Source: Enteropsectra breve
Lineage: Eukaryota; Microsporidia
Assembly: GCA_024243835.1 (NCBI GenBank)
Contig: JALPMN010000641.1
Coordinates: 1-64,000, forward strand
Length of the DNA stretch: 64,000 bases
Direction of reading: 5' to 3'
The notes under the pieces were generated by a model. The model saw nothing but the letters and a program-made list of their open reading frames with translations, searched no databases and was not told the DNA's origin. The position numbers and the translations under genes were made by a program. Positions 18,264-28,793 of the stretch are shown here, in pieces (the stretch's first letter is position 1; each line of letters starts with the position of its first letter).

Positions 18264-19135
18264 CGGCTTGTCCTTAAGCATTAGCGACGCGGGAATACCC
18301 AAAGCACCAAAGCGATAGTAAAATCTAATAGAAAATCTGTGCCTTTTAAATAAAAATAGCGAAGTGCTATGGGAAACCTGTCAGTGGTATATCAAACTTT
18401 ATGTTGTGGCTTTAGTTACTTTTTAAAATAAATTTTAGACGCAAGCTGCCGTCTAATGGATATAACAGGGATTCTCCCTCAATCCCTGGACCCAAATCAA
18501 ACAGCATCCCCAACAATACCATGGAGAAATCGTTTATTAAAATCATTATAAAACTCTTTTTATTGCTCTCAAAATAACTCTGCTGCAATGTGCAAGCGCA
18601 GCAAAAACAATCTTGGTGTTAGAATCGAAAATATTACCCATAAATAAATTTAGGCAAAAACAGGATGATTTTTATTCATCATTTTGAGCAAACGAATATA
18701 AATAGTTGAGACTGATATACCATAGATAATGATAAATGCTTTTTAATGGGCTTGAGATACTTAAAGACCAACCTTTATATTGCGTTTTTTAAATGTGATT
18801 TAAAATACTGGTATAGCCTCTTTTTATGATGATGCTTAATAATTTAATATAGGCGCCAGATGCTGCTTCGAGCTTCTTTACAATGCGTATACACGCTTCT
18901 AATCACTGATGCTTGTATAATGTGTATTAAAGCTTCTGAGTTTGATAAGCCTTCACAATGTCTTATACATCTCAACGGAATTGTGCTAAATAGTATTGGC
19001 TTAGCATAATTAGCCCTTCATCTAGTTTGAGAAAATATATGCCAGAAGGAGGCAGTTAAATTGTTTTATTCCAAAAATCGCTGCCGCAAAATGCTTTTGT
19101 TGGATTCTGCTCACAGAATTCTTCCACCAAATAAT
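18264..19135. other. long convergent spacer
   Basis: About 0.87 kb. One 18-codon frame (about 18521-18577, MEKSFIKIII start) has a CCCC 11 bases upstream but no AAATTT nearby; not called. Otherwise nothing seen. Confidence 0.5.
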
Positions 19136-20422
19136 CTATTCAGCTCTTTTTAATTCAGATTCCACAATATAGGGCTTAAATTCCTTTATTAAACCACTAC
19201 TGTAGTACAGAATATTGTCTTTTATAATATTAAAATAGAGTTTTTTAGGGTATTTTCTTAACACGTGTGCAAGCAGTGCCTCATAGCAAGCATCGCGCTG
19301 AGTTTTGACCATTCCATTAATCTCATCAAAGTATTTGGTTATAGATGGCAGGTGATCAATACAAAACTTCATCTGACGCTTGATTTTCTCTATGTTGGCA
19401 GGACTGAAAACGCTCATAAACACATCAGTAGACTCTGAGATCCACAGATCGGCCACTCCTTTAATCAATTTTTTATTGCCTTTTTCGATTGCACTATTGA
19501 TGTAGAACAATTTGATTTCGATTGTCCTTTGTAGAGGCAGTGATAGCATCTCGGAAATAACAGGAACATACGTTCTTAAGCACTTGCCTCGCTGAGGAAT
19601 AGCATATACATTCTCAAGCAACTCAGCACGACGCCTGAAAACATACATGTCACAGAGAGCCAGCTCGGGATAGACCTCATAAAACAGCCTTATTCTCGCC
19701 TGTAGGTATTGTGATGAGCTCTCAAATATTATGCTTTTAATCTCTTGATAGTTGAGTTTTTGGCCCTCAACGAACTTTGTTACTTTGTCCTTCCCTTCCA
19801 AACGGCAAAAGCTAAAAATATCGCCCAGTCCAGTCATACCCTCGCTTATCGCAAGCAAAATAGGAGAGGGGCTGTTTGACATGATCTCTTCCCTCTCATG
19901 TGAAGAAATCAGTTTAAAAATAGCAATGAAAAATGCCTTGTCCTGCTCAACGATTTCTTCGTACTGTTCTTCGAATTGCATGAAAAACTTTAAGAGCGCT
20001 CTGTAGTCAATTTGCGTATGGAAAAATTGTTTTTCTAGCAGCGCAGCTACGTTTGAAATTTGTGTATTTGCTTGCCCAATATGTCCCGCCACGATATTTC
20101 TCTGTATATAAGCTCTTCCACCCACAATTTTAATTTTGGCCTGGGCGGCCCATTTCAAAAAGCTGGCATGTTCAGACAAACTCAGCTCGATATCTAAATG
20201 TTTTCTTATGAAGAAAGACATGAGTCCAAAACTAGAAAACATAGGCAGCAAGAATGCTTCGCATTCATGCTGTATCTCTGCTCCATAAAATAGCACTAAG
20301 AGATAGGCCCCCAGCAAAGAAGAGTTGGCACAGTCTCTGCTGCAGCTCACAATTGCTTCTTCATAAGCATGGATGTTTTTTGTTTTATACGCATTTGCTA
20401 TCACACTTTTGTCAAATCCCAT
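19136..20422 (-). CDS. hypothetical large helical protein
   Basis: Not recognised. 428 residues, almost entirely predicted helix, with many aromatic-rich helical segments (YLLVLFYGAEIQHECEAFLL, LLKFFMQFEEQYEEIVEQ, YLQARIRLFYEVYPELALC) and no signal peptide, cysteine cluster or nucleotide-binding motif. The pattern is compatible with an alpha-solenoid scaffold such as a trafficking or nucleolar subunit. The first ATG of the frame that follows a start signal (TTAAATTCGTCCTCCTC) is at 20422; the open frame continues upstream to 20554 but begins with TTG. A lone gene between two long spacers. Confidence 0.65.
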   Translation of the reverse strand: MGFDKSVIANAYKTKNIHAYEEAIVSCSRDCANSSLLGAYLLVLFYGAEIQHECEAFLLPMFSSFGLMSFFIRKHLDIELSLSEHASFLKWAAQAKIKIVGGRAYIQRNIVAGHIGQANTQISNVAALLEKQFFHTQIDYRALLKFFMQFEEQYEEIVEQDKAFFIAIFKLISSHEREEIMSNSPSPILLAISEGMTGLGDIFSFCRLEGKDKVTKFVEGQKLNYQEIKSIIFESSSQYLQARIRLFYEVYPELALCDMYVFRRRAELLENVYAIPQRGKCLRTYVPVISEMLSLPLQRTIEIKLFYINSAIEKGNKKLIKGVADLWISESTDVFMSVFSPANIEKIKRQMKFCIDHLPSITKYFDEINGMVKTQRDACYEALLAHVLRKYPKKLYFNIIKDNILYYSSGLIKEFKPYIVESELKRAE

Positions 20423-21328
20423 GAGGAGGACGAATTTAATCTTACATTTTTGTAGGAAATGAAACAAGACGCAGGCTGCTAGTAACCTCAGTTGTTCTAT
20501 GATAGCCACTTGACCAGATTTTTGCTCAAAGCAATAATGGTTTACAAAATACAATGAATATGTGCTACTAGCAATGCTATTAAATAATGTTTAGAATGCT
20601 TTACTTCAGTGAATAATTAAAATTGGCCAGCTATTTGTAGCATTACCCGTATTCAACAGGCCTTATGCTTTAAAACGTTCAAACAAACAGCTCTACCAAA
20701 AATGCCGAGAAGCACCTGTGGTAGGACAACTTTAGCAGATGCTCGACCATGTTTCTCTAAAACTTTTAATAAAAGATTAAGTGTCAAGAGGATATGCCTG
20801 ACACATAGCCTTATTTAGAATAAATTCTTGTCCTAAAATACCTTATTAGCTGGTTAAAAAGCGTAAACTGCAGCTTCACATAATAAAACATGTAAACAAT
20901 AAAGTTTGTGTTGTAAAGAAACTCAATTAATCCACCATATGCATTTTAAACTACTTGTTCATTTGGACTGTTGTTGTTCAGCGGTATATGCACAAACGAC
21001 TCTGCTTAATCAAATGCTTGTTAATATTCTTGCTTTGATTTGTATTAAAACAACTATTGTGTATATTTTAAACTTAATGCCTTCTTATCAAACTTAAAGT
21101 ACTTTTACAGAATTCTGTAGAATTTAAAACGAAAAGATTGACTTATGAAGATTTGAAATGCCGCAATGGTTCTGCATTAATTGTGGCACAAAAGCATACA
21201 TATCTGGCAGGCAGCGTTTGCCATTGTGTTTATTAAAATTTGGTAAGTACGCGAATAATGTGTGGGTGATTAAACTATGCTTAAGTATTTATTTGTAAAA
21301 TAAGAGAGCTTCTCTTATACGGATATTA
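20423..21328. other. long spacer between two minus-strand genes
   Basis: The 63-codon plus-strand frame at 20906 starts with TTG. No T-loop, no repeat and no signal near an ATG apart from the flanking promoter at the left. Confidence 0.5.
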
Positions 21329-23095
21329 TTAGACTCCATGGTATTTTCCAACGATGCGTGCATATGCCTTTCCAACATTTACTACATCGACACAAACTAT
21401 CTTTTTTTCCTGTTTCTTGAAAAAATAGGATGTTGGATGGATGAATATTGACTCTTCGGAATTTGGTTTTGAATAGCTTCCATCATCATTTCGGAAATAC
21501 AGGTTATGAGAAAAGCATGCGGAAAATATTTTTTCTATGCCGGATGCTTCTCCATCTTTGTTTTTGCTGAGGCCACTGATCATTTTCAGGGCCAAAGCCA
21601 TGCCTCTCGCAGGAATTTCATTCTTCCGGCAAAACAGAGGTTTATTCTCTGCTTCTTTATACTTGAAGAAAATATCTATTAAATGTAGAATATCGGGCTG
21701 TGTCTTTGGCCCAGGACTCATAAAATTAAACCTGTCCTGTGATATGAGTGTGAGAAGGGCGGCACCGTATGCGCCAAGTCCATTCATAATGCACTGCTCA
21801 TACAGGTGGGCGTACTGCGTGTCGAACGGATGCCTTGCCAGCTTGCGGCCATACGGTGTTATCTTGATCACTACTTTGCCGAGCGAATCTATAGGATCCT
21901 GCTCTGAGCTGCAGTTGGAAAGAGGAAATGTCGTTTGCTTATTAATGATGAGTGTGTCATAATAGATCTGAATACACTGCTTTGAATGGAGAAACTCAAG
22001 CGCTGAAATGCAGTTTGCAATAGGTGGGTAGTCTATGTATTTAAAATCAAAGATATTCTTCCCAAGGCTGAGAAGACTTAAAAATACCGTTGACAGATCA
22101 GATCTGCTAATTTCAGCCTTTTGTAGTGGAAGAATATAGCTTTCTTCGTAAAGGCGGTAGCAAACACCAGGGCCTATGCGGTTGCATCTTCCTGCGCGCT
22201 GCTCGGCACTGTTGGAGCTGATGGCCTGTATACCAAAATAGTGCATCCCATCATAAATCTTTGTCTTATAAAGCCCGGTGTCTACGACGTACTTTATGTT
22301 TGGCAGTGTGAGAGACGTTTCACAGATGTTGGTTGAAAGAATAACCTTTGTTTGTGTGCTTTCATCATATACCCTCATTTGCTCGTTGTCAGACATAGAA
22401 GAATAGATCTTATAAACAACAGTACCGGGAATACGAGCGCACAAAGAGCCAAGCTCGGCTATATCCTCCTCTCCCGGCATAAAGACAAGTATGTCCTTCT
22501 TTTCATTTTTTTCGCGCTGCTTCAGTATATTCTTGATGGTAAAATACGCCTCTGAAATATAGTCGCTTGTTGGCTTCTGTAAATAATTGATCTGCAGAGG
22601 GAAGGACTTTCCAGGGATGACAAACGTTTTGGCAGCACAGATGCTTTCAAGCTTTTTTGTGTCGAGCGTTGCACTCATAAGAATCAGTTTCTTTTTATAC
22701 TGCTGCAGAAGAATGCCTATCAGCACATCCATACGCAAGCTGCGCTCATGAACCTCATCTATTATAATATAATCATAGTCTATCTGTGCACACTCATTCA
22801 GAAAGCAGCCATCCGTGTACAAACAGACTTTGGTGTTTTTATCTGTTTTTTTGGCAAACCGCATCTTGTAGCCCAGCTGTGGGATGTGCTCTTTGAGAGT
22901 GTTGTAGATGGACATAACTGCAATTCTTCTCGGCTCTATTACGGCCACACGATGGTCCTTAAAAAGCCACGGGATGTATGTTGATTTTCCGCACCCTGTA
23001 GGGCCTTTTATAATTACTACATTGTGATTTGCAACCATTCTCGTTATTTCTTCTTTGTACTTTTCAATAAGCAGTAGATATTCATATAGACCCAT
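21329..23095 (-). CDS. DEAH-family RNA helicase (DEVH variant)
   Basis: A 588-residue superfamily 2 helicase of the Prp43/Prp22/Prp2/Prp16 class. Motif I is GPTGCGKST, Ia EPRRIAV, II DEVH (Ala to Val), III SAT, IV FMPG, V STNICETSLT, VI QRAGRCNR. In motif VI the usual AGR ending is CNR, but both arginines remain. The degenerate winged-helix/ratchet region (PPIANCISALEFL) and an OB-type C-terminus (LYFRNDDGSYSKPNSEE, FIHPTSYFF) are present. N-terminal extensions of the spliceosomal members are missing, leaving a minimal core shorter than Prp43. I cannot decide between a splicing role and ribosome biogenesis. The ATG at 23095 follows AAATTTTTGCACTGCTGC. Confidence 0.88.
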   Translation of the reverse strand: MGLYEYLLLIEKYKEEITRMVANHNVVIIKGPTGCGKSTYIPWLFKDHRVAVIEPRRIAVMSIYNTLKEHIPQLGYKMRFAKKTDKNTKVCLYTDGCFLNECAQIDYDYIIIDEVHERSLRMDVLIGILLQQYKKKLILMSATLDTKKLESICAAKTFVIPGKSFPLQINYLQKPTSDYISEAYFTIKNILKQREKNEKKDILVFMPGEEDIAELGSLCARIPGTVVYKIYSSMSDNEQMRVYDESTQTKVILSTNICETSLTLPNIKYVVDTGLYKTKIYDGMHYFGIQAISSNSAEQRAGRCNRIGPGVCYRLYEESYILPLQKAEISRSDLSTVFLSLLSLGKNIFDFKYIDYPPIANCISALEFLHSKQCIQIYYDTLIINKQTTFPLSNCSSEQDPIDSLGKVVIKITPYGRKLARHPFDTQYAHLYEQCIMNGLGAYGAALLTLISQDRFNFMSPGPKTQPDILHLIDIFFKYKEAENKPLFCRKNEIPARGMALALKMISGLSKNKDGEASGIEKIFSACFSHNLYFRNDDGSYSKPNSEESIFIHPTSYFFKKQEKKIVCVDVVNVGKAYARIVGKYHGV

Positions 23096-23662
23096 GCAGC
23101 AGTGCAAAAATTTGTGAATATGAATAATCCATCTAGAAATAGTTTTTGTGATTCAAAGAGCTTATAAATCGATATACTTTTACGCACGAATTCAACAGAA
23201 ATATACCATTTATATGCCCAAATTCCGTGTTTAAAGTGATTAAGCTTAACTTATATTACAGGCATTTAACTAAACGGACTTTCTATTTTTGATAAACTTT
23301 ACTTTGGCACAAAAATATGCGTGGACTATTTTCAGGACCGCTGCCAGCAATTCACAAATGAATTATGTCTTTTTTTCTTATATAAATGGATATTTTAACG
23401 GCCTTTGCAAACTTGAGTTCTAAAAGTTCTTTGAGGCTGATATTTTCATTTAAATGTGAGATACATTGTAAAAAGCAATTTATAGCCCTTGGTTACATCA
23501 GATTTAATACTTCTTAATACACGAACTGCTTTTGATTTGATAAAAAGGGAAAGCGTACACTCCCACAGTATAATAAAAGTGTATAGTTTATTAACGAGTG
23601 AAAACAACAATTTAGTGGTGTTTATATGTGACTAAGCTAATAAATGACTACTAGTAATATAC
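23096..23662. other. intergenic spacer
   Basis: Between TAF10 and the helicase gene, both minus strand. AT-rich, with the helicase AAATTT element at its left end. No gene seen. Confidence 0.5.
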
Positions 23663-23989
23663 TTATAAATAATAGTACGGCCTGGATATATCAATTCCCA
23701 TATCGCACAGAGCTTTCTCCAAATCATTAACCTGCAGAGTAATTTTCTTTTCTTTGCTGAACCTCTTGTCCTTCTGTGCGGCCTTCGAGTGGATTTTGTG
23801 GTACTGGAATGCACCAAATGCAGCATCCGTCATGAACTTGTGGGCCATAAGCGAGATCGTTTTCTTGACATTTGCGTCACAGGACTCCACGCCACATTTT
23901 TCCATATAGTAATCCAGTATTAAATCAGGAATAAGCGGGTTGTAGTTTTCTATTTTCTCTTTGAACTCATTGAATTCCTTGTCATCCAT
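23663..23989 (-). CDS. TAF10: TFIID/SAGA subunit TAF10
   Basis: A 108-residue histone-fold protein that pairs with TAF3/TAF8 in TFIID and with Spt7 in SAGA. The characteristic start FNEFKEKIENYNPLIPDLILDYYMEKCG, the LMAHKFMTDAAFGAFQYHKIH helix and the end LEKALCDMGIDISRPYYYL match the TAF10 fold along its whole length. There is no N-terminal extension, so the protein is the bare domain (yeast TAF10 is about 206 residues). The ATG at 23989 follows AAAAATTTTATCC; an in-frame TTG at 24028 is upstream. An AAATTT element lies between this gene and a possible micro-gene on the plus strand. Confidence 0.9.
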   Translation of the reverse strand: MDDKEFNEFKEKIENYNPLIPDLILDYYMEKCGVESCDANVKKTISLMAHKFMTDAAFGAFQYHKIHSKAAQKDKRFSKEKKITLQVNDLEKALCDMGIDISRPYYYL

Positions 23990-24643
23990 GGATAAAATTT
24001 TTAGCGACAAGTTCTCTAACAACTTCAATGAAAAATAGGGACTACCATGGGTTCAAAAGGCATGAAAACCCCGTTAGAGCAGCAGAAGCTCGAAAACTTG
24101 ATAGTGCAAGCTTTTACATGTTAATACTGGCTGCTATGAAAAGCAATTCTTATATTTAAATAGGCAGTTAATAAAGAATGCAACAGAAAAGTTGGTGTAA
24201 ATGTTCTCTGTTCCTTTTTATATCGGGCTTAAACTAAGGGCTATATCCGATTAACACATGCTTATTATAGAATTGTTTAAAAGGTAGAAAAAGAAACAAA
24301 TGACCGGCAAAAGAATAATTCAATGAGCATGTGTGCATCAGGTACAAATATAGACGATGTTTAATATAATAGTACTGAGTTTATCCCAAGAATGTGTGCT
24401 GACAGCGTAAATTTTACACATTTTAAAAAATAAATTTATGCTTTTCAAGACACAGTTTATATTTATACTGCAATATATGGCGACCTTGCACATAAGTGCC
24501 CATTTAAGCTATAAAAATACAAGAAATACTTAAATATTATTTTTTAATTGAAATTCTGTCTTTGTTATGATTAATGGGCCTTCCCCTTGACTGGGGTGCT
24601 GCAGATAGTAGACCGAGATGTTGTTAAATGGATGCATTTATGA
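23990..24643. other. spacer with possible micro-gene
   Basis: Holds the TAF10 promoter at its left end and the candidate 25-codon frame at 24047-24124. The remainder is AT-rich with nothing recognised. Confidence 0.5.
24047..24124 (+). CDS. possible 25-residue peptide or first exon
   Basis: ATG-initiated frame with GGG and CC within 12 bases upstream (AGGGACTACC before the ATG) and the TAF10 AAATTT about 46 bases upstream on the shared strand interval. The peptide (MGSKGMKTPLEQQKLENLIV, then five residues) has an unusually protein-like composition, basic then amphipathic. No GTAAGT-type donor is visible after it. Confidence 0.25.
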   Translation: MGSKGMKTPLEQQKLENLIVQAFTC

Positions 24644-25885
24644 CTAGAGATCTAGACGGTTGTGCTTACGATCATCAATCACAGTTTCCACAAATTTGTC
24701 ATAGTAAAATTTTCTGATTTTGGTATGATACGTGTACTCAATGCACATTTTGATTTTTCTTCCAACGTAGGCAAGTGTGCAGCCCTTAGTGACTAGAACC
24801 AGATTGTTGAGCGCATCCTCTGAAAGGATTTTTTCGGGCAATATGCCGCGGATAAGAATCATTCTGGCTCTAGAGGAGCTGCCTTCGAAATGCATCGGTA
24901 TGCCAAATCTCCTCTTGAATGCTGGATCAATTAGATGCTCTAAGTTTGTGATGGCAAATAGATGAATATTATGCCATTCACTTGGCGTTGCCGAAATGCG
25001 TGTAAGAAATTCAGATGACACCGAGCTCTGTGCAGTCGAACCACTGCCTCTCATGTTCAGCTCCCTGTTTGTAAAAAATGCCTCGGCCTCATCAAATACT
25101 ATCATTACTGCTTCACATTTTTTATTTTTAAGCAACGCCTCCGAGTTATCAAACAGATACTTTATCTTCTCTTCAGACCCTCCGAAAAACTTGTTCATAA
25201 TATCACTCGGCTTTATCAGCATATACTTTACACGCGACGGCTGCGTCCTGAGATATTCTAGTAGTGTTCCATCTGCCTGCATCTGGGAATACTTTTCCTC
25301 GCCCAGGCTTGTGCGCGCATGCATCGACCTGTAGGCCAAGTCGGCCCTTGCGGCAACAACTTGTGTGAAGTGAGTCTTACCAGTTCCACTGCTTCCGCTT
25401 AAAAAATATGCCATGTTCGCAGCATCGATGCTGTTTGTAAGATGAGAATGGCTGAACTTCTTTATCCACTCGCCCTTCTGCAAAATATTCTCGACTGTGC
25501 TTTGGATTCTATCACTATACCCGGCATAATTATAACCATAAAACGAAGACGCGTCTTTAAAGGTATCAGCCGCTTCTTCTTTTCCAAATACTCCGTTTTG
25601 CTTAAGAGTGAAATATGCCAATACAATAACTGCACAGCCACCCAGTATACTAACAATAGTTAATATTATGTCTCCAATGTTTTTGGCAGCTTTCGGGTCT
25701 TCGGACTTCTGCTGCTGTTGATCTTCATCCTTTTTTTCTTTGGCTTGCAACTCAAGGGCAACAGCAGCGCAAAGTTCTTTGAATGACATGCTTTTGATAT
25801 TTTTTTGTTCTATTTGTGTTCGTTCAGTACATTGGACTGCTTCTGTTTCAATGATTTCGCTTTTTGAATTTTGCTGTTCCTCCAT
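24644..25885 (-). CDS. membrane-anchored AAA ATPase
   Basis: A 413-residue AAA ATPase with a single membrane anchor. A polar N-terminus of about 70 residues precedes one hydrophobic helix (about 72-94, IILTIVSILGGCAVIVLAYF). The ATPase domain has Walker A GSSGTGKT near 164-171, Walker B VMIVFDEAEAFF, a pore-like IKPSDIMNKFFGGSEEKIK and sensor/arginine region ITNLEHLIDPAFKRRFGIP. A lid helix bundle follows (LAYVGRKIKMCIEYTY). There is no protease domain. The anchor-then-AAA layout recalls Msp1, Bcs1 or ATAD3-type mitochondrial proteins, but I cannot assign it to one. The ATG at 25885 is the first in frame and follows an AAAATTTTAAGTG stretch. Confidence 0.82.
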   Translation of the reverse strand: MEEQQNSKSEIIETEAVQCTERTQIEQKNIKSMSFKELCAAVALELQAKEKKDEDQQQQKSEDPKAAKNIGDIILTIVSILGGCAVIVLAYFTLKQNGVFGKEEAADTFKDASSFYGYNYAGYSDRIQSTVENILQKGEWIKKFSHSHLTNSIDAANMAYFLSGSSGTGKTHFTQVVAARADLAYRSMHARTSLGEEKYSQMQADGTLLEYLRTQPSRVKYMLIKPSDIMNKFFGGSEEKIKYLFDNSEALLKNKKCEAVMIVFDEAEAFFTNRELNMRGSGSTAQSSVSSEFLTRISATPSEWHNIHLFAITNLEHLIDPAFKRRFGIPMHFEGSSSRARMILIRGILPEKILSEDALNNLVLVTKGCTLAYVGRKIKMCIEYTYHTKIRKFYYDKFVETVIDDRKHNRLDL

Positions 25886-26790
25886 AGAATTTGACACTTA
25901 AAATTTTTATGATTTAAAATTTTAAGAAAAAGGCTAGCAAAACCGACTTCAGCAAAATGATGTGCTATAAAATGATGTAATAATAGCATTATTAAAAAAA
26001 AGTTTACTGGATGTAGTTCATATTTATATTGCTTTACATCAGCTGCATTTGATCTCCATATAGGAAGCTAGTGGAAGTAAATATAGAAGTTTTAAAGTTG
26101 CTTCTGCTATTACATGTGCCTCAGTATAAACATTTTAATTGCACATCTTCTCTTCTTACTTGGCTTGTGTTGTCGGGCTCTTGCAGCTAAGAAAATGCTT
26201 ATGAGTGATAGATAGAAACTGTTTCTATGGATGGAATTATAACAAACAACTGTTCTTGATATTTTCACACATGATTTCTTAAAACCATTTTTTTCTACCC
26301 TTCAGATCAGGGGTTTAGTCTTTAATTTTATCATCTTGAACATAAGGGAATAAGATAGTATCTATTTTCGGGTATCATTTTATGGAGTTAAGACCAGGTA
26401 CTTTCTTTTTGAAGATCATAGATATATGTTGTAACGCGTATATTTACACAGAATGGGAGCCTATTTTCTCAGTTATGCCATATATTCTTATACAGCGAAG
26501 ATTATTTTTATAGCTAAATAATAACAGTTCTTTTACTGGTACTATTAGATAATAAAGGATCACTACTAGATAATAAGGGACCCAAGGAACAAAACAATAT
26601 TTTATAAATTTATTTATTCAAAAAACAATAACTTTGAGGGAAAGACGGGTGGCTTACAAAACCGCATACACCTTAATTCCATAGCTTTTTATGTTAAGAC
26701 ATTCAATCGTAGTTCTATAATTTCTCTATGTCCTGCTGACCTTTGTAAATGATGAGAAAGTTATATGAGCCACGAAACATAAGTACAAAT
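25886..26790. other. long intergenic spacer
   Basis: About 0.9 kb of AT-rich DNA. A short direct repeat (TACTAGATAATAA in two close variants) occurs near 26545-26580. No gene, tRNA-like or promoter-like element seen besides the left-hand promoter. Confidence 0.5.
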
Positions 26791-28350
26791 TCAGCCGATT
26801 GTTTTATCTTCCACTTGAAATCCTCGTTGTTTCAGGAGAACAATGTCTAGATAGCCTGCTTTTCGCAGCTCTTCTTCTTTCTGTACAATCACCGCAACAA
26901 GCTTGTGTAATAACCTGCTTTTACTGTTCGTTGAGCTGCCAGTATCCTTCTTTTTCTTCTTTCCAGTATCTTCATTGTTAAATATTCTCTGCGCAGTAAG
27001 CACAATTTTAGAGAATACTTTCCAATGCTTCAGGTTAAAATGATATACATTTTGATCCTTGGCATCAATCCGCTCTATGACTGTTGCGAGAAAAGAGAGG
27101 TAATTGCTCAGAATATTCACCATAAAATTAGTTTTGATGTCCCCAAAGAGCACTATGAGAATGTTCAATACTTCAAGGTCGAGTCCTGAATCACTGATGC
27201 AGCTGTGCAATTTTTGCAGATGGCCCATGCCCGTTTCCAGGGCAATGAAAGAGTCTTTGTTTGTATTAAAATAGGTAATATAGTTTCTTATGTCTGTAAA
27301 AGAGACTATCTCATATGAGTACATCATTTTTGCATACCTGGGAACTTTCAAATCCAAAGCCCTGTATTCAAGCAGCAGATATCTATGAATCTCAATAGCC
27401 TCATTCTTTTCAATTAATTGTATGAGAAGTACGAAGAGCTGGTCGACCTTCATCTTGCTTTTGTAGAAATCTACTACGATCTTCAGCACTTCAAGATCTG
27501 AAATGCAGGAGTACAAGACAGTGCCATGGGTAAATGCTATCTTAAAGAATGAGATGTTTTGTTGATTGGGGATAATATCGAGAACCTGCATTATTCGCGT
27601 ATTGATAGTATTTGCCCATGCTCTTCCCCTTTCTTTTTCAGCCAGCACACGACTTATGAATATGGCCTCACTGTAGAAATCCCCAAGCGCCTTTAAATTA
27701 CCTACATAGGCATTAATAAAGGGATCGTCAACGTATTCCAGCTCATACGCCATTTCTGGTTTGAAAAGATGCTTGTTGAGCTCTATTTTGCCTTTAACCT
27801 GCTGCACACACATATTGTTTGTTCGGCAGTATATGTATGCAAACACCAAGATATTAAACAGCCTTGTGCGCGACTCTTTGTCATAGTTCAATGGATCTTT
27901 AACTAGCTTGTCAACAAAGCCACTAATTGCTGTATTTTTAATTGAAGAGCACAGAATCTTGTTTAGTGCCTTGAGATCAAATTCACGAATAGAAGCTTTG
28001 GTGCATGTGGAATTTATAGAGTTCTTAAAGCGTAGATAGTATTTCACAAGATTCTCTGCAGGTTTTTGTGGCTTCTTCAGTTCTTCCTGGCCACTCAACG
28101 GTAAATGTGGCAATTTTAAACTAATTAAGGCTATTTTGTCCAATGCTGATACCACTCGTTCTTTTCTGCTGCTTTCTATGCATCCGTCGCTTTCTGTAGC
28201 CATGCTGGATTCTTTGTTTTTTAGTGATAGCTCTGAGCCAGTAAAGACACTTTCTAAATAGCATTTAGTGCAGTCCTGCTTAATGCCACTGTACTTCAAT
28301 AATTGCACACTCTGTGTATCTTTGTTTAATTTCTTAATGATATGTTCCAT
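26791..28350 (-). CDS. hypothetical helical-repeat protein
   Basis: Not recognised. 519 residues. The N-terminal 80 residues are polar; the rest is helical with recurrent Leu/Ile-rich helices (LEVLKIVVDFYKSKMKVDQL, LDLEVLNILIVLFGDIKTN, NYLSFLATVIERIDAKDQ), suggesting an ARM/HEAT-like solenoid. A lysine run (TGKKKKKDTG) lies in the last 60 residues and could be a nucleolar or nuclear signal. No catalytic motif. The ATG at 28350 follows AAAATTTTATAATATTTG and GGAGGGCC; an in-frame TTG lies five codons upstream. A ribosome-assembly scaffold of the Noc type would fit but is only a guess. Confidence 0.68.
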   Translation of the reverse strand: MEHIIKKLNKDTQSVQLLKYSGIKQDCTKCYLESVFTGSELSLKNKESSMATESDGCIESSRKERVVSALDKIALISLKLPHLPLSGQEELKKPQKPAENLVKYYLRFKNSINSTCTKASIREFDLKALNKILCSSIKNTAISGFVDKLVKDPLNYDKESRTRLFNILVFAYIYCRTNNMCVQQVKGKIELNKHLFKPEMAYELEYVDDPFINAYVGNLKALGDFYSEAIFISRVLAEKERGRAWANTINTRIMQVLDIIPNQQNISFFKIAFTHGTVLYSCISDLEVLKIVVDFYKSKMKVDQLFVLLIQLIEKNEAIEIHRYLLLEYRALDLKVPRYAKMMYSYEIVSFTDIRNYITYFNTNKDSFIALETGMGHLQKLHSCISDSGLDLEVLNILIVLFGDIKTNFMVNILSNYLSFLATVIERIDAKDQNVYHFNLKHWKVFSKIVLTAQRIFNNEDTGKKKKKDTGSSTNSKSRLLHKLVAVIVQKEEELRKAGYLDIVLLKQRGFQVEDKTIG

Positions 28351-28793
28351 AAAGGCCCTCCACAAATATTATAAAATTTTAAAAAATGCTTAGTAAGTGC
28401 TATCCTGTGTATTTTGTAGTTTTAGCCATCTATAGGGTTAAAAGCGTACATTGAAAGGTTTACGGCAAAACTGCAATACCTAAATCTGGCTTCTATCAAA
28501 ATAAAGGCTCAGATGCTTGTTTGCCCAAGCGCCTGATTCAACAATTTCAGAGCAAACTAATAAGAAAGCTTCGCATTGTATAATGGCTCATTGCACAACA
28601 AGCTTTGAAATTTACTAACTCAATTATTCTGCGCTTTAAAAATATTTTGTATAGACTCATGCCTTTATCTTGGGCTGAAACTAAGCATAGAGAAAATAAA
28701 GCAATAAATTTTCATTCTAAGCGAAGGCTTAAATTCTAAAATTATATCCTCTCAGAGATAGAAAGCATTTCTTTAAAAAAATAACTGCAAAAT
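28351..28793. other. spacer between two minus-strand genes
   Basis: Holds the promoter of the left-hand gene at its left end and an AATAAA near the stop of the right-hand gene. Nothing else seen. Confidence 0.5.

Noticed and set aside
18521..18577. 18-codon frame preceded by CCCC
   Set aside because: Too short, with no AAATTT nearby; the composition is low-complexity Ile/Leu/Lys.
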